From Spirochaetae bacterium HGW-Spirochaetae-2 (GTDB lineage: Bacteria > Spirochaetota > Spirochaetia > Sphaerochaetales > Sphaerochaetaceae): 64,000 nt of DNA. Location of the stretch: positions 37,269 to 101,268 of the forward strand of contig PGXW01000009.1 of NCBI GenBank assembly GCA_002839355.1, given 5' to 3'. The position numbers and the translations under genes were made by a program. The notes under the pieces were generated by a model. It did not search any database and was not told the origin of the DNA. It saw only the letters and a list, made by a program, of their open reading frames with translations. Positions 43,916 to 51,841 of this stretch are shown piece after piece (position 1 is the stretch's first letter; each line of letters begins with the position of its first letter).

Positions 43916-44950
43916 CTAGGAAAGATCCTTGACCGATTCGCCCTGCTCGAATTGGGCTTCGATCACCACCTCACGTCCGGCATGTGTTGGATCCTCAAGT
44001 CGATCGAGCATGATTGCCGCCACTTCCTTCCCCACCAGCAAAGGTTTTTGCGTCATGTATGTCGGTTTGAAATACATGAGGTTGGCGTTGAGCATTTCTC
44101 CAAAGGACAACAACGAGAGCGATTCAGGTACAGCGATTCCATGCTCCCGGATATACTGGATCGCACCGATTGTTGTGGCATTGTTCATGATCATGACCAG
44201 CGAGAGTTCCGGATGCGATTCCAACAATGTTCCAATGGCGGTGTACCCACCCTCCTCGGTATAGGGAGTCGCAATGATCCGGGAAGGAAGCATGGGAGCA
44301 CCAAGTTCCGCAAGCGTCTCGACAAAACCGATTGTCCGTTCACGGAATGTGCTGATCGACTGGTCGCTGGTAATGATGCCGATCTCGCGATGTCCCATAA
44401 TAAACGCGTGTCGCGCCAGGTGGGCACAAGCCTGGTAGTTGTCGCTTCCTATATAATCTCCCGAAAATTCGGATGAAGCGATACGTCTATGGAGCAATAC
44501 CACTGGAAGAGTCTTGCTGATCGATGCGATATATTCGTCGTTCTTACCAGAAGTGTTTATAATGAGTCCATCCACACGGTTTGACAACAGCATCTTGATC
44601 GCGCGGGCTTCCTTCTCCTGATTGGAGTCGGTACTGCACACGATCAGGCTGTATCCGAGGGGCCCGAGAATATCATCGATGGTCTTGCTGATAATGGTAA
44701 AATGCCGGTTGGTTATATCACTGACCACATATCCGATCGCATAGCGTCGTTTGAACTTCATGCCCCTCGCGACCGAGTCGGGCATGTATCCCAATTCGGC
44801 CACGGCCTTGTTCACACGATCGCGCAATTCCTGCTTCACCGGATAATTGCCATTCATGACACGGGAAACGGTGGATATGGAGACGCCGGCGGTTTCCGCC
44901 ACATCGAAAATTGTCACACGTTCATTGTTTTGAACCATATCGCCATCCAT
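43916..44950 (-). CDS. LacI-family transcriptional regulator
   Basis: This 344-residue regulator has the helix-turn-helix TIFDVAETAGVSISTVSRVMNG near 13-34 and a periplasmic-binding-like effector domain (INTSGKNDEYIAS, IGSDNYQACAHLARHAF). It lies downstream of the TRAP operon on the same strand. The palindrome AGAAAACGTTTTCT at the TRAP promoter is a typical LacI-family site and is its probable target. The start at 44950 is chosen over GTG at 44962; both follow G-rich leader sequence. Confidence 0.9.
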   Translation of the reverse strand: MDGDMVQNNERVTIFDVAETAGVSISTVSRVMNGNYPVKQELRDRVNKAVAELGYMPDSVARGMKFKRRYAIGYVVSDITNRHFTIISKTIDDILGPLGYSLIVCSTDSNQEKEARAIKMLLSNRVDGLIINTSGKNDEYIASISKTLPVVLLHRRIASSEFSGDYIGSDNYQACAHLARHAFIMGHREIGIITSDQSISTFRERTIGFVETLAELGAPMLPSRIIATPYTEEGGYTAIGTLLESHPELSLVMIMNNATTIGAIQYIREHGIAVPESLSLLSFGEMLNANLMYFKPTYMTQKPLLVGKEVAAIMLDRLEDPTHAGREVVIEAQFEQGESVKDLS

Positions 44951-44962
44951 CCCTGTCCCCAC

Positions 44963-44990
44963 CCAAGGGGACTGGATCAGTACCCCTAGG
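44963..44990 (-). promoter_or_regulatory. Hairpin in the leader of the LacI-family gene
   Basis: Outer arms CCTAGGGG / CCCCTTGG (7 of 8 paired) enclose a perfect ACTG / CAGT inner stem, giving a long stem-loop just upstream of the start codon. It may influence translation or mark a terminator for upstream transcription; there is no U-run. Confidence 0.4.
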
Positions 44991-45009
44991 TGTATAATTT
45001 ACCGTATGT

Positions 45010-45024
45010 TTGCGTTTCACGCAA
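45010..45024. promoter_or_regulatory. Inverted repeat upstream of LacI-family gene
   Basis: TTGCGTTTCACGCAA: 6-bp arms with a three-base centre. Its position between the PPC-domain gene and lacI suits an autoregulatory or other operator. Confidence 0.35.
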
Positions 45025-45026
45025 TG

Positions 45027-45446
45027 TTATTGCACTAATTCCTCTATATAGCCGATACTATCCCATTGGTCGAAATCGGCATCAACCTCTGCCAAGGTAA
45101 TGGCGGAGAAGGTCAGCACTTCGCATCCCTTCTCAAGATGCCCGCCATATGCAACCTTCTCATTCGAAAAGGTAATGTGGGCATGCACCCGTCCGTTTAT
45201 GATCATCCCGTTGAGATTCAGTATATCCGCCGCTGCCTCCCCCTTGGTGAAATATTCCTTGGGTGGGTTGACTGTGCTCGCGATCACATGGAAATGGTGG
45301 CTAATCACCGAGCCTACTCCAGCCAGTATCACGGCATTTTTTATATTGTTTTCACGTACAGCCGCTCGAAGTCCTTCCAGGACATCGTCGCCGGGATTGA
45401 GTCGGACCAATACCGCATTACCAAAAGGAACCCGTACTACTTTCAT
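45027..45446 (-). CDS. PPC-domain (DUF296) protein
   Basis: The 139-residue PPC/DUF296 protein has GVGSVISHHFHV near 45-56 and the metal-binding RVHAHITFSNEKVAYGGHL near 86-104. Bacterial members are trimeric, of uncertain function, and sometimes linked to DNA binding. It lies 12 bases downstream of dctM, with a GGAG site, so it probably belongs to the TRAP operon. Confidence 0.82.
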   Translation of the reverse strand: MKVVRVPFGNAVLVRLNPGDDVLEGLRAAVRENNIKNAVILAGVGSVISHHFHVIASTVNPPKEYFTKGEAAADILNLNGMIINGRVHAHITFSNEKVAYGGHLEKGCEVLTFSAITLAEVDADFDQWDSIGYIEELVQ

Positions 45447-45458
45447 GTTCAAACTCCA

Positions 45459-46730
45459 TTATTTCATCAGATTCGGAAGCCATAGAATCAATCCAGGCAC
45501 ATATGTGACAATGACCAAAGTCAAAACCAACGGAATATAATAAGGTGCCACCTGCTTGATAACCTTGTTGATGGGCACCTTTGCGACCTTGCTCACCATG
45601 AACAGGGACAATCCCATGGGTGGGGTCACCAATCCGATCATGATATTGAAGACAAAGACGATTCCCAGGTGGATCGGGTCGATACCGACACTCACCAAAG
45701 GAGGTATGATTATCGGAACCAACAGCAGGATTGCAGTCGTGCTGTCGAGCATCGTCCCAACCACCAGCAACATAAGGTTCAGGATTGCCAACAGGACAAT
45801 CGGGTTGTGGGAGATGGACAGCAGGAAACTGGAGAACATCTGTGGAATCTGTTCCACGGCAAGGATCCATCCGAACAACGAGGCTGCGGCGACGATAATC
45901 AGTACAGAAGCTGTCGATTTGATGGTCTCGAAGAAAGCATCAAGCACTCCTTTCAGGGTCAATTCCTTATACAAGGCACTGATCAGGAATACGTACAACA
46001 CAGTCAGTGCCGACGCTTCTGTTGGAGTGAACACACCGGTGAGCATACCGATAATGAGGATTACCGGAGTCAGCAGTGCTGGTAGGGCTGGAAGGAAGGC
46101 CTGTGAAATCTCTTTGAATGACGGCCAGCGCTCGGCACGGGGATATCCCCGTTTGAGTGCAAGATATCCGGTGATTCCCATCATGAGAACCACCGCGAGG
46201 ATTGCCGGTACTATTCCCGAAAGCAGCAACTTGATGACTGAGATGCCTGCGATGGAACCGTAGATTACCAATGGAACGCTGGGAGGAAAGATCGGTCCGA
46301 CTGTCGCCGAGGCAATGGTTACGGCTGCGGCGAAATCCTTGCGGAACCCCTTCTCCTCCATAGCCTTTATCTCGATCTGTCCGAGACCTCCCACATCGGC
46401 CAACGCGGCTCCGGACATGCCCGCGAAGACCAGACTCGCAAAGATATTGACCTGCGCAAGCCCGCCGGGTAACCGCCCGACAAGCCTGTCGGCGAAATTG
46501 AACATGCGGGTGGTTATACCGGAAGAATTCATAAGGTTGCCAACCAGTATGAACAGGGGGACGGCAGCCAAAGTATACGAATCAAGGGCGTATTGCATTC
46601 GTTGCGCAATCATCTCCAGCGGCAGTCCTCTACTCAAAATGTACCATACACTTGGCAACAATATGGAAATCGCAACAGGAAATCCAATGAAGAACAGGGT
46701 GATGAATATGACTATTACTGCGATTCCCAT
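45459..46730 (-). CDS. TRAP transporter large permease, DctM type
   Basis: This 423-residue membrane protein has about 12 hydrophobic segments and the DctM landmarks FAGMSGAALADVGGLGQIEIKAMEEKGF near 101-128, GPIFPPSVPLVIYGSIA near 145-161 and LVTPPMGLSLF near 371-381. It is the main channel of a proton- or sodium-driven carboxylate or sugar-acid importer. It overlaps dctQ by 16 bp and precedes the PPC gene. Confidence 0.95.
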   Translation of the reverse strand: MGIAVIVIFITLFFIGFPVAISILLPSVWYILSRGLPLEMIAQRMQYALDSYTLAAVPLFILVGNLMNSSGITTRMFNFADRLVGRLPGGLAQVNIFASLVFAGMSGAALADVGGLGQIEIKAMEEKGFRKDFAAAVTIASATVGPIFPPSVPLVIYGSIAGISVIKLLLSGIVPAILAVVLMMGITGYLALKRGYPRAERWPSFKEISQAFLPALPALLTPVILIIGMLTGVFTPTEASALTVLYVFLISALYKELTLKGVLDAFFETIKSTASVLIIVAAASLFGWILAVEQIPQMFSSFLLSISHNPIVLLAILNLMLLVVGTMLDSTTAILLLVPIIIPPLVSVGIDPIHLGIVFVFNIMIGLVTPPMGLSLFMVSKVAKVPINKVIKQVAPYYIPLVLTLVIVTYVPGLILWLPNLMK

Positions 46731-47197
46731 GGCAAGTCCCTCTTGATGATTTTGTACACGACGGTGATGATACGGACGACTGTCATGGCAGTGAGACCGA
46801 CGACGGCGGGAAGGAAAAAGAGCCAGAAGGGCATTTCCAACGTGGCTGTCCTATTTGCTACATTATTTATCAGAACGCTATATGAAGAAGCGGTTACAAT
46901 GGCATACACGACCGTGGTGAGGATATGTGAGGACATGTTGACTATATTCCGGAGAATCCGGGGAAACATGGATTGGATTTCCTCCATGATAATGGTACTT
47001 CCGGATCGTTCGGAATAGGCCAAGGGAAACATGACCACACATATGACCAGGTAACGGGTCATCTCCTCGGCGCCCATGAGAGGCTTGGAAAACACAAAAC
47101 GCAAAATGACTTGCAGCAGGATGGTTCCAATGAGCAAGGCCAAGCCCAGTACCCCAAGAAAACCATCGATATCGCGCAATCTTTTTCCTAATGACAT
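46715..47197 (-). CDS. TRAP transporter small permease, DctQ type
   Basis: The 160-residue protein has four hydrophobic helices and the loop GAEEMTRYLVICVVMFPLAY near 42-61, characteristic of DctQ. It partners the large permease immediately downstream. The ATG has an AGGAG site. Confidence 0.92.
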   Translation of the reverse strand: MSLGKRLRDIDGFLGVLGLALLIGTILLQVILRFVFSKPLMGAEEMTRYLVICVVMFPLAYSERSGSTIIMEEIQSMFPRILRNIVNMSSHILTTVVYAIVTASSYSVLINNVANRTATLEMPFWLFFLPAVVGLTAMTVVRIITVVYKIIKRDLPWESQ

Positions 47198-47232
47198 GGA
47201 AAACTCCTCTTACTCACAACTGGCGCTGATCG

Positions 47233-47274
47233 GGTACGGCATGGGAGCTTTGGTTAGCTCCACATGCCCATACC
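47233..47274 (-). terminator. Hairpin between dctP and dctQ
   Basis: A long imperfect stem-loop (about 16 pairs: GGTA/TACC, GG/CC, CATG/CATG and GGAGCT/AGCTCC) begins 11 bases past the dctP stop. It is likely an attenuator or 3'-end stabiliser for the binding-protein message. Confidence 0.5.
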
Positions 47275-47284
47275 GCATCAATTA

Positions 47285-48295
47285 TTACATGCCTTGGATC
47301 ATTTCGATATAGGGAGTCCAAGTCGGGAAGTCGATGGCGACTTGTGCGTTCACAGACTTTTGGAACAAGTCGTTTCGCAGACCATCCGATTCCTCGATGA
47401 ATGTCACTCCATAGGCTTCCATCTCGGCACGGACAGGAGCTTCTTCCGCCTGTGTCCATTCAAGGGACTTCAATGCCATCTCAGCCAAAGCTTCCTGCAT
47501 GATCTTCTGGTTTTCAGGACCAAGCTTCTGCCATGACTTCTCGTTGATGAAGGTCGACAGGACAGCTTGCATGTGGTTGGTCAACATGATGTAATCCTGC
47601 ACTTCATGGAATTTCTGGGCATAGATATTGGTGATGGGGTTTTCTTGTCCTTCGACCAAGCCGGTGAGCAACGCCGTATAGAGTTCGGAAATTTCGACTG
47701 GTGTGGGAATGGCTCCCATGCCCTTGATCATGGACATCCACAATGCGACTGGAGTTCCACGGACTTTCCGACCCTTGAGATCTTCGGGAGAATAGACAGG
47801 TGTGTTCATCGACAATAGCCGAGCACCGCGGTAATTGCTTCCGATGACCCGGATACCTGCGATTTTCACCAACTCATCGTTGATCAGCTGCAAGGCTTTC
47901 GAGGTCTCGGGGTTTGTTGCCAGCAATGCATGCTCGCCATCACGATAGATGTATGGTGCATTGAAGACCGCGATATCGGCATAATATTTGCCGAGTGTGG
48001 CGAAGTCGTGGTGTCCCATGTCGATAGCACCGGATTTGATACCATCGGTCATTTCATTCGCACCACCCAACTGGCTGTTTGGGAACACCTGGATCTCGAC
48101 GGCTCCTTGTGTCCGTTCCTTGACCAAGTCTGCGAGACCTTGAGCGTACCTGGTCTGGATTTCCCCAGCGATACCGACGTGGGCATACTTCAACACGATC
48201 GGTTTTGCGGCTCCGGATTCTGTGCGTCCGGCAGCGAAGAGCATCATTGACGATACAATGACCATGACAAGCAAAAGTATACTTGCTTTTTTCAT
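47285..48295 (-). CDS. TRAP transporter solute-binding protein, DctP type
   Basis: The 336-residue periplasmic protein has a signal peptide ending MMLFAAGR, the DctP domain beginning LKYAHVG near 35, and the ligand-arginine region GARLLSMNTPVYSPEDLKGRKVRGTP near 157-182. Its ligand is probably a sugar acid or other carboxylate. It is the first gene of the TRAP operon and follows a GGAGG site. Confidence 0.94.
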   Translation of the reverse strand: MKKASILLLVMVIVSSMMLFAAGRTESGAAKPIVLKYAHVGIAGEIQTRYAQGLADLVKERTQGAVEIQVFPNSQLGGANEMTDGIKSGAIDMGHHDFATLGKYYADIAVFNAPYIYRDGEHALLATNPETSKALQLINDELVKIAGIRVIGSNYRGARLLSMNTPVYSPEDLKGRKVRGTPVALWMSMIKGMGAIPTPVEISELYTALLTGLVEGQENPITNIYAQKFHEVQDYIMLTNHMQAVLSTFINEKSWQKLGPENQKIMQEALAEMALKSLEWTQAEEAPVRAEMEAYGVTFIEESDGLRNDLFQKSVNAQVAIDFPTWTPYIEMIQGM

Positions 48296-48318
48296 TTTTC
48301 AATCCTCCATTCGTTTTT

Positions 48319-48332
48319 AGAAAACGTTTTCT
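48319..48332. promoter_or_regulatory. LacI-type operator of TRAP operon
   Basis: AGAAAACGTTTTCT, a perfect 14-bp palindrome with central CG, starting seven bases downstream of the -10 box. It probably blocks transcription when bound by the LacI-family protein encoded at 43916-44950. Confidence 0.65.
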
Positions 48333-48339
48333 GAAATCG

Positions 48340-48368
48340 AAATTATCACATGTCCAGTAAGGTGTCAA
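48340..48368 (-). promoter_or_regulatory. Promoter of TRAP operon
   Basis: TTGACA (48363-48368), 17-base spacer, TAATTT (48340-48345). Confidence 0.65.
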
Positions 48369-48413
48369 GAAAAATCTTCAGAAAAATATATCAATAATCA
48401 GACGTTTTTATGT

Positions 48414-48419
48414 TATAAT
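48414..48419 (+). promoter_or_regulatory. Extended -10 of AEC transporter gene
   Basis: TGTTATAAT: consensus TATAAT with an upstream TG. The -35 (TCAATA at 17-base spacing) is weak. Predicted leader is about 68 bases and contains the LacI-type site. Confidence 0.5.
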
Positions 48420-48457
48420 CAGGGCTCTTACGTTCTAAACATATACAAGATAGTATG

Positions 48458-48471
48458 GGAAAACGTTTTTT
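48458..48471. promoter_or_regulatory. LacI-type operator in AEC leader
   Basis: GGAAAACGTTTTTT with the perfect core AAAACGTTTT shared with the TRAP operator 140 bp away. The pair suggests that one repressor controls both divergent units, possibly by looping. Confidence 0.55.
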
Positions 48472-48493
48472 TTCACAAATCTACGAGGTCATA

Positions 48494-49423
48494 ATGTTCA
48501 CACATGTATTCGCCGCAGCTCCTATCCTTGCGCTCTTCCTCATCGGCTATCTCATGCGCCGGATTCACTTTTTCAAGGACGGGACACTCGCCGATATCAA
48601 GAAATTCGTATCGTACGTCTCCCTCCCTGCACTCCTGTTCAACGCATTCCTTTCCCTGGAGATTCAAGCCAAACATACACTGATGCTCGCGGTAGTCTAC
48701 CTCATGTGTGTGGTGATGATCTTGATCGGAAAAACTGTTGCCCGCGTGGCATCCATCAAATCGCCATTGTTTCCACTCATGATGGGTGGATTCGAGATGG
48801 GCATGTTCGGGTATGCCCTCTTCATCTCCCTGTTTGGTGTGGAGCATCTCGGAAAGATCGCATTCTTGACCATCGGCCAGACAATCTTTGTCTTCACGAT
48901 CCTCATTTCATCGGTTATGGGTCTTCACTCCGGCAAGCAATCGCTCGCCACGGGCTTGAAGCGATTCTTCACCTCTCCTGTCATCCTCTCCATCATAGCA
49001 GGAATTGTAGTCGGACAGTTCAAGCCTGTAATCGGGGACAACGCGGCACTAGGCGCGATCAAGAACCTGATAGGCTTGCTGGGGTCGATGACGATTCCAC
49101 TGATCACCATAACCATCGGCTATGGCATCTCGATCAGCAGGGAAGGATTGGGGTTGTCGATAGGTACGATCCTGGTCAGAAAAACATTCCTGGTGATCAT
49201 CGCACTGGCAATCAATACCTACATTATCGACGGGTTGCTCCAGATGGAGAGCATGTACCGGTACGCCATGCTGGCGCTCGCACTGGCACCTCCCCCGTTC
49301 GTCCTCTCGGTGTTCATCCACCCCGATGATCATGAGAACTTGGGTTATATCAACAGGACGATTTCGCTGGATTGCCTCGTATCGATCGTACTTACCATAG
49401 TGGCGGTGACGTTGTACCGATGA
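48494..49423 (+). CDS. AEC-family transporter
   Basis: This 309-residue membrane protein has about ten hydrophobic segments in two repeats, typical of auxin-efflux-carrier-like permeases that move malonate, malate or similar organic acids. The start at 48494 is preferred because GAGG precedes it; an earlier in-frame ATG at 48455 sits next to the LacI-type operator and has no ribosome site. It diverges from the TRAP operon and probably shares its regulator. Confidence 0.82.
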   Translation: MFTHVFAAAPILALFLIGYLMRRIHFFKDGTLADIKKFVSYVSLPALLFNAFLSLEIQAKHTLMLAVVYLMCVVMILIGKTVARVASIKSPLFPLMMGGFEMGMFGYALFISLFGVEHLGKIAFLTIGQTIFVFTILISSVMGLHSGKQSLATGLKRFFTSPVILSIIAGIVVGQFKPVIGDNAALGAIKNLIGLLGSMTIPLITITIGYGISISREGLGLSIGTILVRKTFLVIIALAINTYIIDGLLQMESMYRYAMLALALAPPPFVLSVFIHPDDHENLGYINRTISLDCLVSIVLTIVAVTLYR

Positions 49424-49438
49424 GGGAGATTGTAAACA

Positions 49439-50083
49439 TTACTTACCCAGTAAAAGTGCCTTGAAAACGTCGCGTGAACCCAGCAAGTGCCAGATCATCT
49501 GCTGTTGGGCCCGCTCACCATCCCTAGCCTTTATCGCTTCGACGACCATGCGGTGTTCATGCAAGGTGATGTCTGGACCACGGACAAGTCCCTTTTGATA
49601 GGTACGGGCTTGGAAACCCGTTGTCTTCAGCGATTCCAGGATGAAACCATTGCCTGAGAACACAACGATATCCTCGTGGAACCTCCGGTCGATCTCGTAG
49701 TAATGGTGCACCAGTTCCTCGTCCAAGGGAAGCGAGAACTCGTCGAATGCGGAAGTCAAGACCCGCAACTGTTCGTCGGTGGCGTTCTCGCAGCAAAGGC
49801 GGACGGCAATCCCCTCCAGCCCTGCCCGCATCTCGAACAGTTCGCAGAACTCCACCGCATTGAACTCGCGGATATAGTACCCGTCGCGTGGCCGTTGCTC
49901 GAGAAACTTCTCACCAACCAATTGGTTCAAAGCATCGTGAATGGGTGTCTGGCTAACTCCAAGACGTTCCGCCAGTTCGGACTTGTCGATCTTCTTGCCG
50001 ATAGGCAAGTCCCCTTGGTCGATCATTACCCGGATATGGTCGTACACATAGTTTCTCAACGCCTTGTTCTCAACTCTTCGCAT
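49439..50083 (-). CDS. GntR-family regulator with FCD domain
   Basis: This 214-residue protein has the winged helix GKKIDKSELAERLGVSQTPIHDALNQL near 29-55 and a C-terminal FCD ligand domain with metal-ligand residues (D-x3-H in EIDRRFHEDIV near 130-140, HEHRMVVEAI near 180). It overlaps the next regulator gene by 14 bp. One or both probably recognise the TTGTATACAA sites in the following 14 kb. Confidence 0.9.
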   Translation of the reverse strand: MRRVENKALRNYVYDHIRVMIDQGDLPIGKKIDKSELAERLGVSQTPIHDALNQLVGEKFLEQRPRDGYYIREFNAVEFCELFEMRAGLEGIAVRLCCENATDEQLRVLTSAFDEFSLPLDEELVHHYYEIDRRFHEDIVVFSGNGFILESLKTTGFQARTYQKGLVRGPDITLHEHRMVVEAIKARDGERAQQQMIWHLLGSRDVFKALLLGK

Positions 50084-50768
50084 GGGGGGTCAACTCCTCT
50101 TGGGATGTCTGTGGCGAAGCCAACAACTGGGCCAATCGGGTCCGTGCTCCACCATGGATATGATAAAACATCAATTCCTTCGCTCCATTGGCATCGTGAT
50201 TCTTCAGGGCATTCAGGATTCCGATATGTTCCTCGAGGGTCTTCCTGGGAGTCTTCAATATGCGTTCGCTGTTGCAGAGCATGTTGTTGAGATTCTTCAA
50301 GATATCGTGGAGGAATTGGTTGCCGCTGAGCTCCATGATGCCCATGTGGAATTCATAATCGTATTCGAAGAATTGCAGGGCGTCGGAAAAATCCCCGCGC
50401 TCGATAAAAGCTTCCGTTCCATCGACAATCTCCTGCAAGCGCTTGATATCATTATCTTGCGCCCTCTCGGCGGCATAGAAAGCCCCCATTGGTTCGAGTT
50501 GCCCGCGAATGTCGAAAATATCGAGATATTCCTGGGTAGAAAACTTCTTGACAAAGGCCCCTCTCCGCGGAATCGTGTTGATATAATGATCCTTGGCCAG
50601 CTTGGAGATAGCCTGCAGCAAGGGAGTACGGGATACTCCCAAGATTTCGGCAAGATCTTCCTGAACCAATTTTTGTCCGGGCTTGAGATCCCCTTTGACA
50701 ATCATTTCCTTCAAAATGTCATACGCCTTGGTTCCCAAGTCGTCATATATAGCCATTACTGCTTCCAT
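50070..50768 (-). CDS. GntR-family regulator with FCD domain
   Basis: This 232-residue protein has the winged helix GQKLVQEDLAEILGVSRTPLLQAISKL near 40-66 and a FCD domain (EYDYEFHMGIMELSGNQF, DLR-type IFDIRGQLEP). It is upstream of and overlaps the other regulator. The ATG at 50768 is chosen because a good promoter ends seven bases before it; the ATG at 50756, after GGAAGC, is an alternative that shortens the protein by four residues. Confidence 0.88.
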   Translation of the reverse strand: MEAVMAIYDDLGTKAYDILKEMIVKGDLKPGQKLVQEDLAEILGVSRTPLLQAISKLAKDHYINTIPRRGAFVKKFSTQEYLDIFDIRGQLEPMGAFYAAERAQDNDIKRLQEIVDGTEAFIERGDFSDALQFFEYDYEFHMGIMELSGNQFLHDILKNLNNMLCNSERILKTPRKTLEEHIGILNALKNHDANGAKELMFYHIHGGARTRLAQLLASPQTSQEELTPHAKS

Positions 50769-50775
50769 AAAGTGC

Positions 50776-50804
50776 ATTGTAATATGTAAACAACCAAGTA
50801 TCAA
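50776..50804 (-). promoter_or_regulatory. Promoter of tandem GntR genes
   Basis: TTGATA (50799-50804), 17-base spacer, TACAAT (50776-50781), then seven bases to the ATG. An inverted repeat with TTGT and ACAA arms (50777-50793) overlaps the -10 and may allow autoregulation. Confidence 0.55.
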
Positions 50805-50846
50805 CGTAAAAACAGTACATTCCGGTAACGTTAAAGGAATTTTGCT

Positions 50847-51680
50847 TTACAGTTTCTTCCTGATTCCCAACAATTCGTAGGCTTCTCCGATTGTGGCCAC
50901 CTCATACCCCATCGCATGTATCAAATCGACGGCATGTTCCACCAATTCGACATTTCTCGCCGGTTGTCCAGGCCTGATGAAGAACCCGTCCTCATAGCCG
51001 ACACGGATTCCCGCTGCTCCACTTCCGACCGCTACGGCGATAAGGGAAAAATCCTCCATCCCCTCATGGATCAGACTCCAGGTGCTGCCGGGCGGCAGGG
51101 CCTGCTTCAACCGGAACAAATTGTCCGCGGTAGCAGGGAGTGCTCCGGTGAATCCAAGCGAAAAATTGAAATGGAGCGGGTTGGACAAGGTCCCTTCGGC
51201 ATGCAGCACCCTGATTGCCTCGACCATCGACAAGTCGAAGACTTCCAATTCCGGAACAACCTTGTTCTGTTTCATCTTCGTGGCCCAGTAGCGAATATCG
51301 TCCCACGTATTAATATATACGCCATCCCCGAAATTGGTCGAACCCATGTTCAAGGAAGCCATCTGCACCCGTGGTTCATCGACAGATACGGACCGTTGCT
51401 CCAACGAAAGCGCCGACTTCCCTCCAGTCGATCCCTGGATGACGATATCGCTCTCTTTCCTGATAAGGTCTATGGTATGCGAAAAGAGATCCAGTTCCCC
51501 CACTTGAGCGCCGGAGGCATCACGGACATGCAGATGGACCATCGAAGCTCCGGCACGCGCGCAATCCAACACTTCCTGCGCTATTTCTTCCGGGACCACC
51601 GGGTTCTTCACTCCGTGTGGTATGGTCTTCTCCATATGTGCTACAGGCGCTACCGATACTATGATCTTATGTGTTCCCAT
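50847..51680 (-). CDS. Beta-keto acid cleavage enzyme (BKACE family)
   Basis: This 277-residue TIM-barrel protein belongs to the DUF849/3-keto-5-aminohexanoate cleavage family. The zinc-binding motif is MVHLHVRD near 47-54, with STGG near 84-87 and RVGYEDG near 226-232. Members condense a beta-keto acid with acetyl-CoA to give acetoacetate plus a new CoA ester. The ATG has GGAGGGG upstream. Its promoter carries the TTGTATACAA operator, linking it to the sugar cluster. Confidence 0.9.
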   Translation of the reverse strand: MGTHKIIVSVAPVAHMEKTIPHGVKNPVVPEEIAQEVLDCARAGASMVHLHVRDASGAQVGELDLFSHTIDLIRKESDIVIQGSTGGKSALSLEQRSVSVDEPRVQMASLNMGSTNFGDGVYINTWDDIRYWATKMKQNKVVPELEVFDLSMVEAIRVLHAEGTLSNPLHFNFSLGFTGALPATADNLFRLKQALPPGSTWSLIHEGMEDFSLIAVAVGSGAAGIRVGYEDGFFIRPGQPARNVELVEHAVDLIHAMGYEVATIGEAYELLGIRKKL

Positions 51681-51698
51681 GGGTCCCCTCCGTCAATT

Positions 51699-51708
51699 TT
51701 GTATACAA
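51699..51708. promoter_or_regulatory. GntR-type operator, site A
   Basis: TTGTATACAA (perfect palindrome) 12 bases downstream of the -10 of the BKACE promoter. Confidence 0.65.
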
Positions 51709-51720
51709 TATCATAAAATC

Positions 51721-51748
51721 AGTATACTCCTTCACTTCGAAATGTCAA
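51721..51748 (-). promoter_or_regulatory. Promoter of BKACE gene
   Basis: TTGACA (51743-51748), 16-base spacer, TATACT (51721-51726). Confidence 0.65.
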
Positions 51749-51773
51749 ATGAATACTATAATGATTGTTTTGA

Positions 51774-51802
51774 TTGACACATAAAAACAACTGTTCTACA
51801 CT
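51774..51802 (+). promoter_or_regulatory. Promoter of isomerase pair
   Basis: TTGACA (51774-51779), 17-base spacer, TACACT (51797-51802), divergent from the BKACE promoter. Confidence 0.6.
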
Positions 51803-51812
51803 ATAGTAAATT

Positions 51813-51822
51813 TTGAATACAT
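51813..51822. promoter_or_regulatory. GntR-type operator, site B
   Basis: TTGAATACAT, eight of ten matches to TTGTATACAA, ten bases downstream of the -10 of the isomerase-pair promoter. Confidence 0.5.
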
Positions 51823-51841
51823 TATTTTTTAGGAGCGACCT

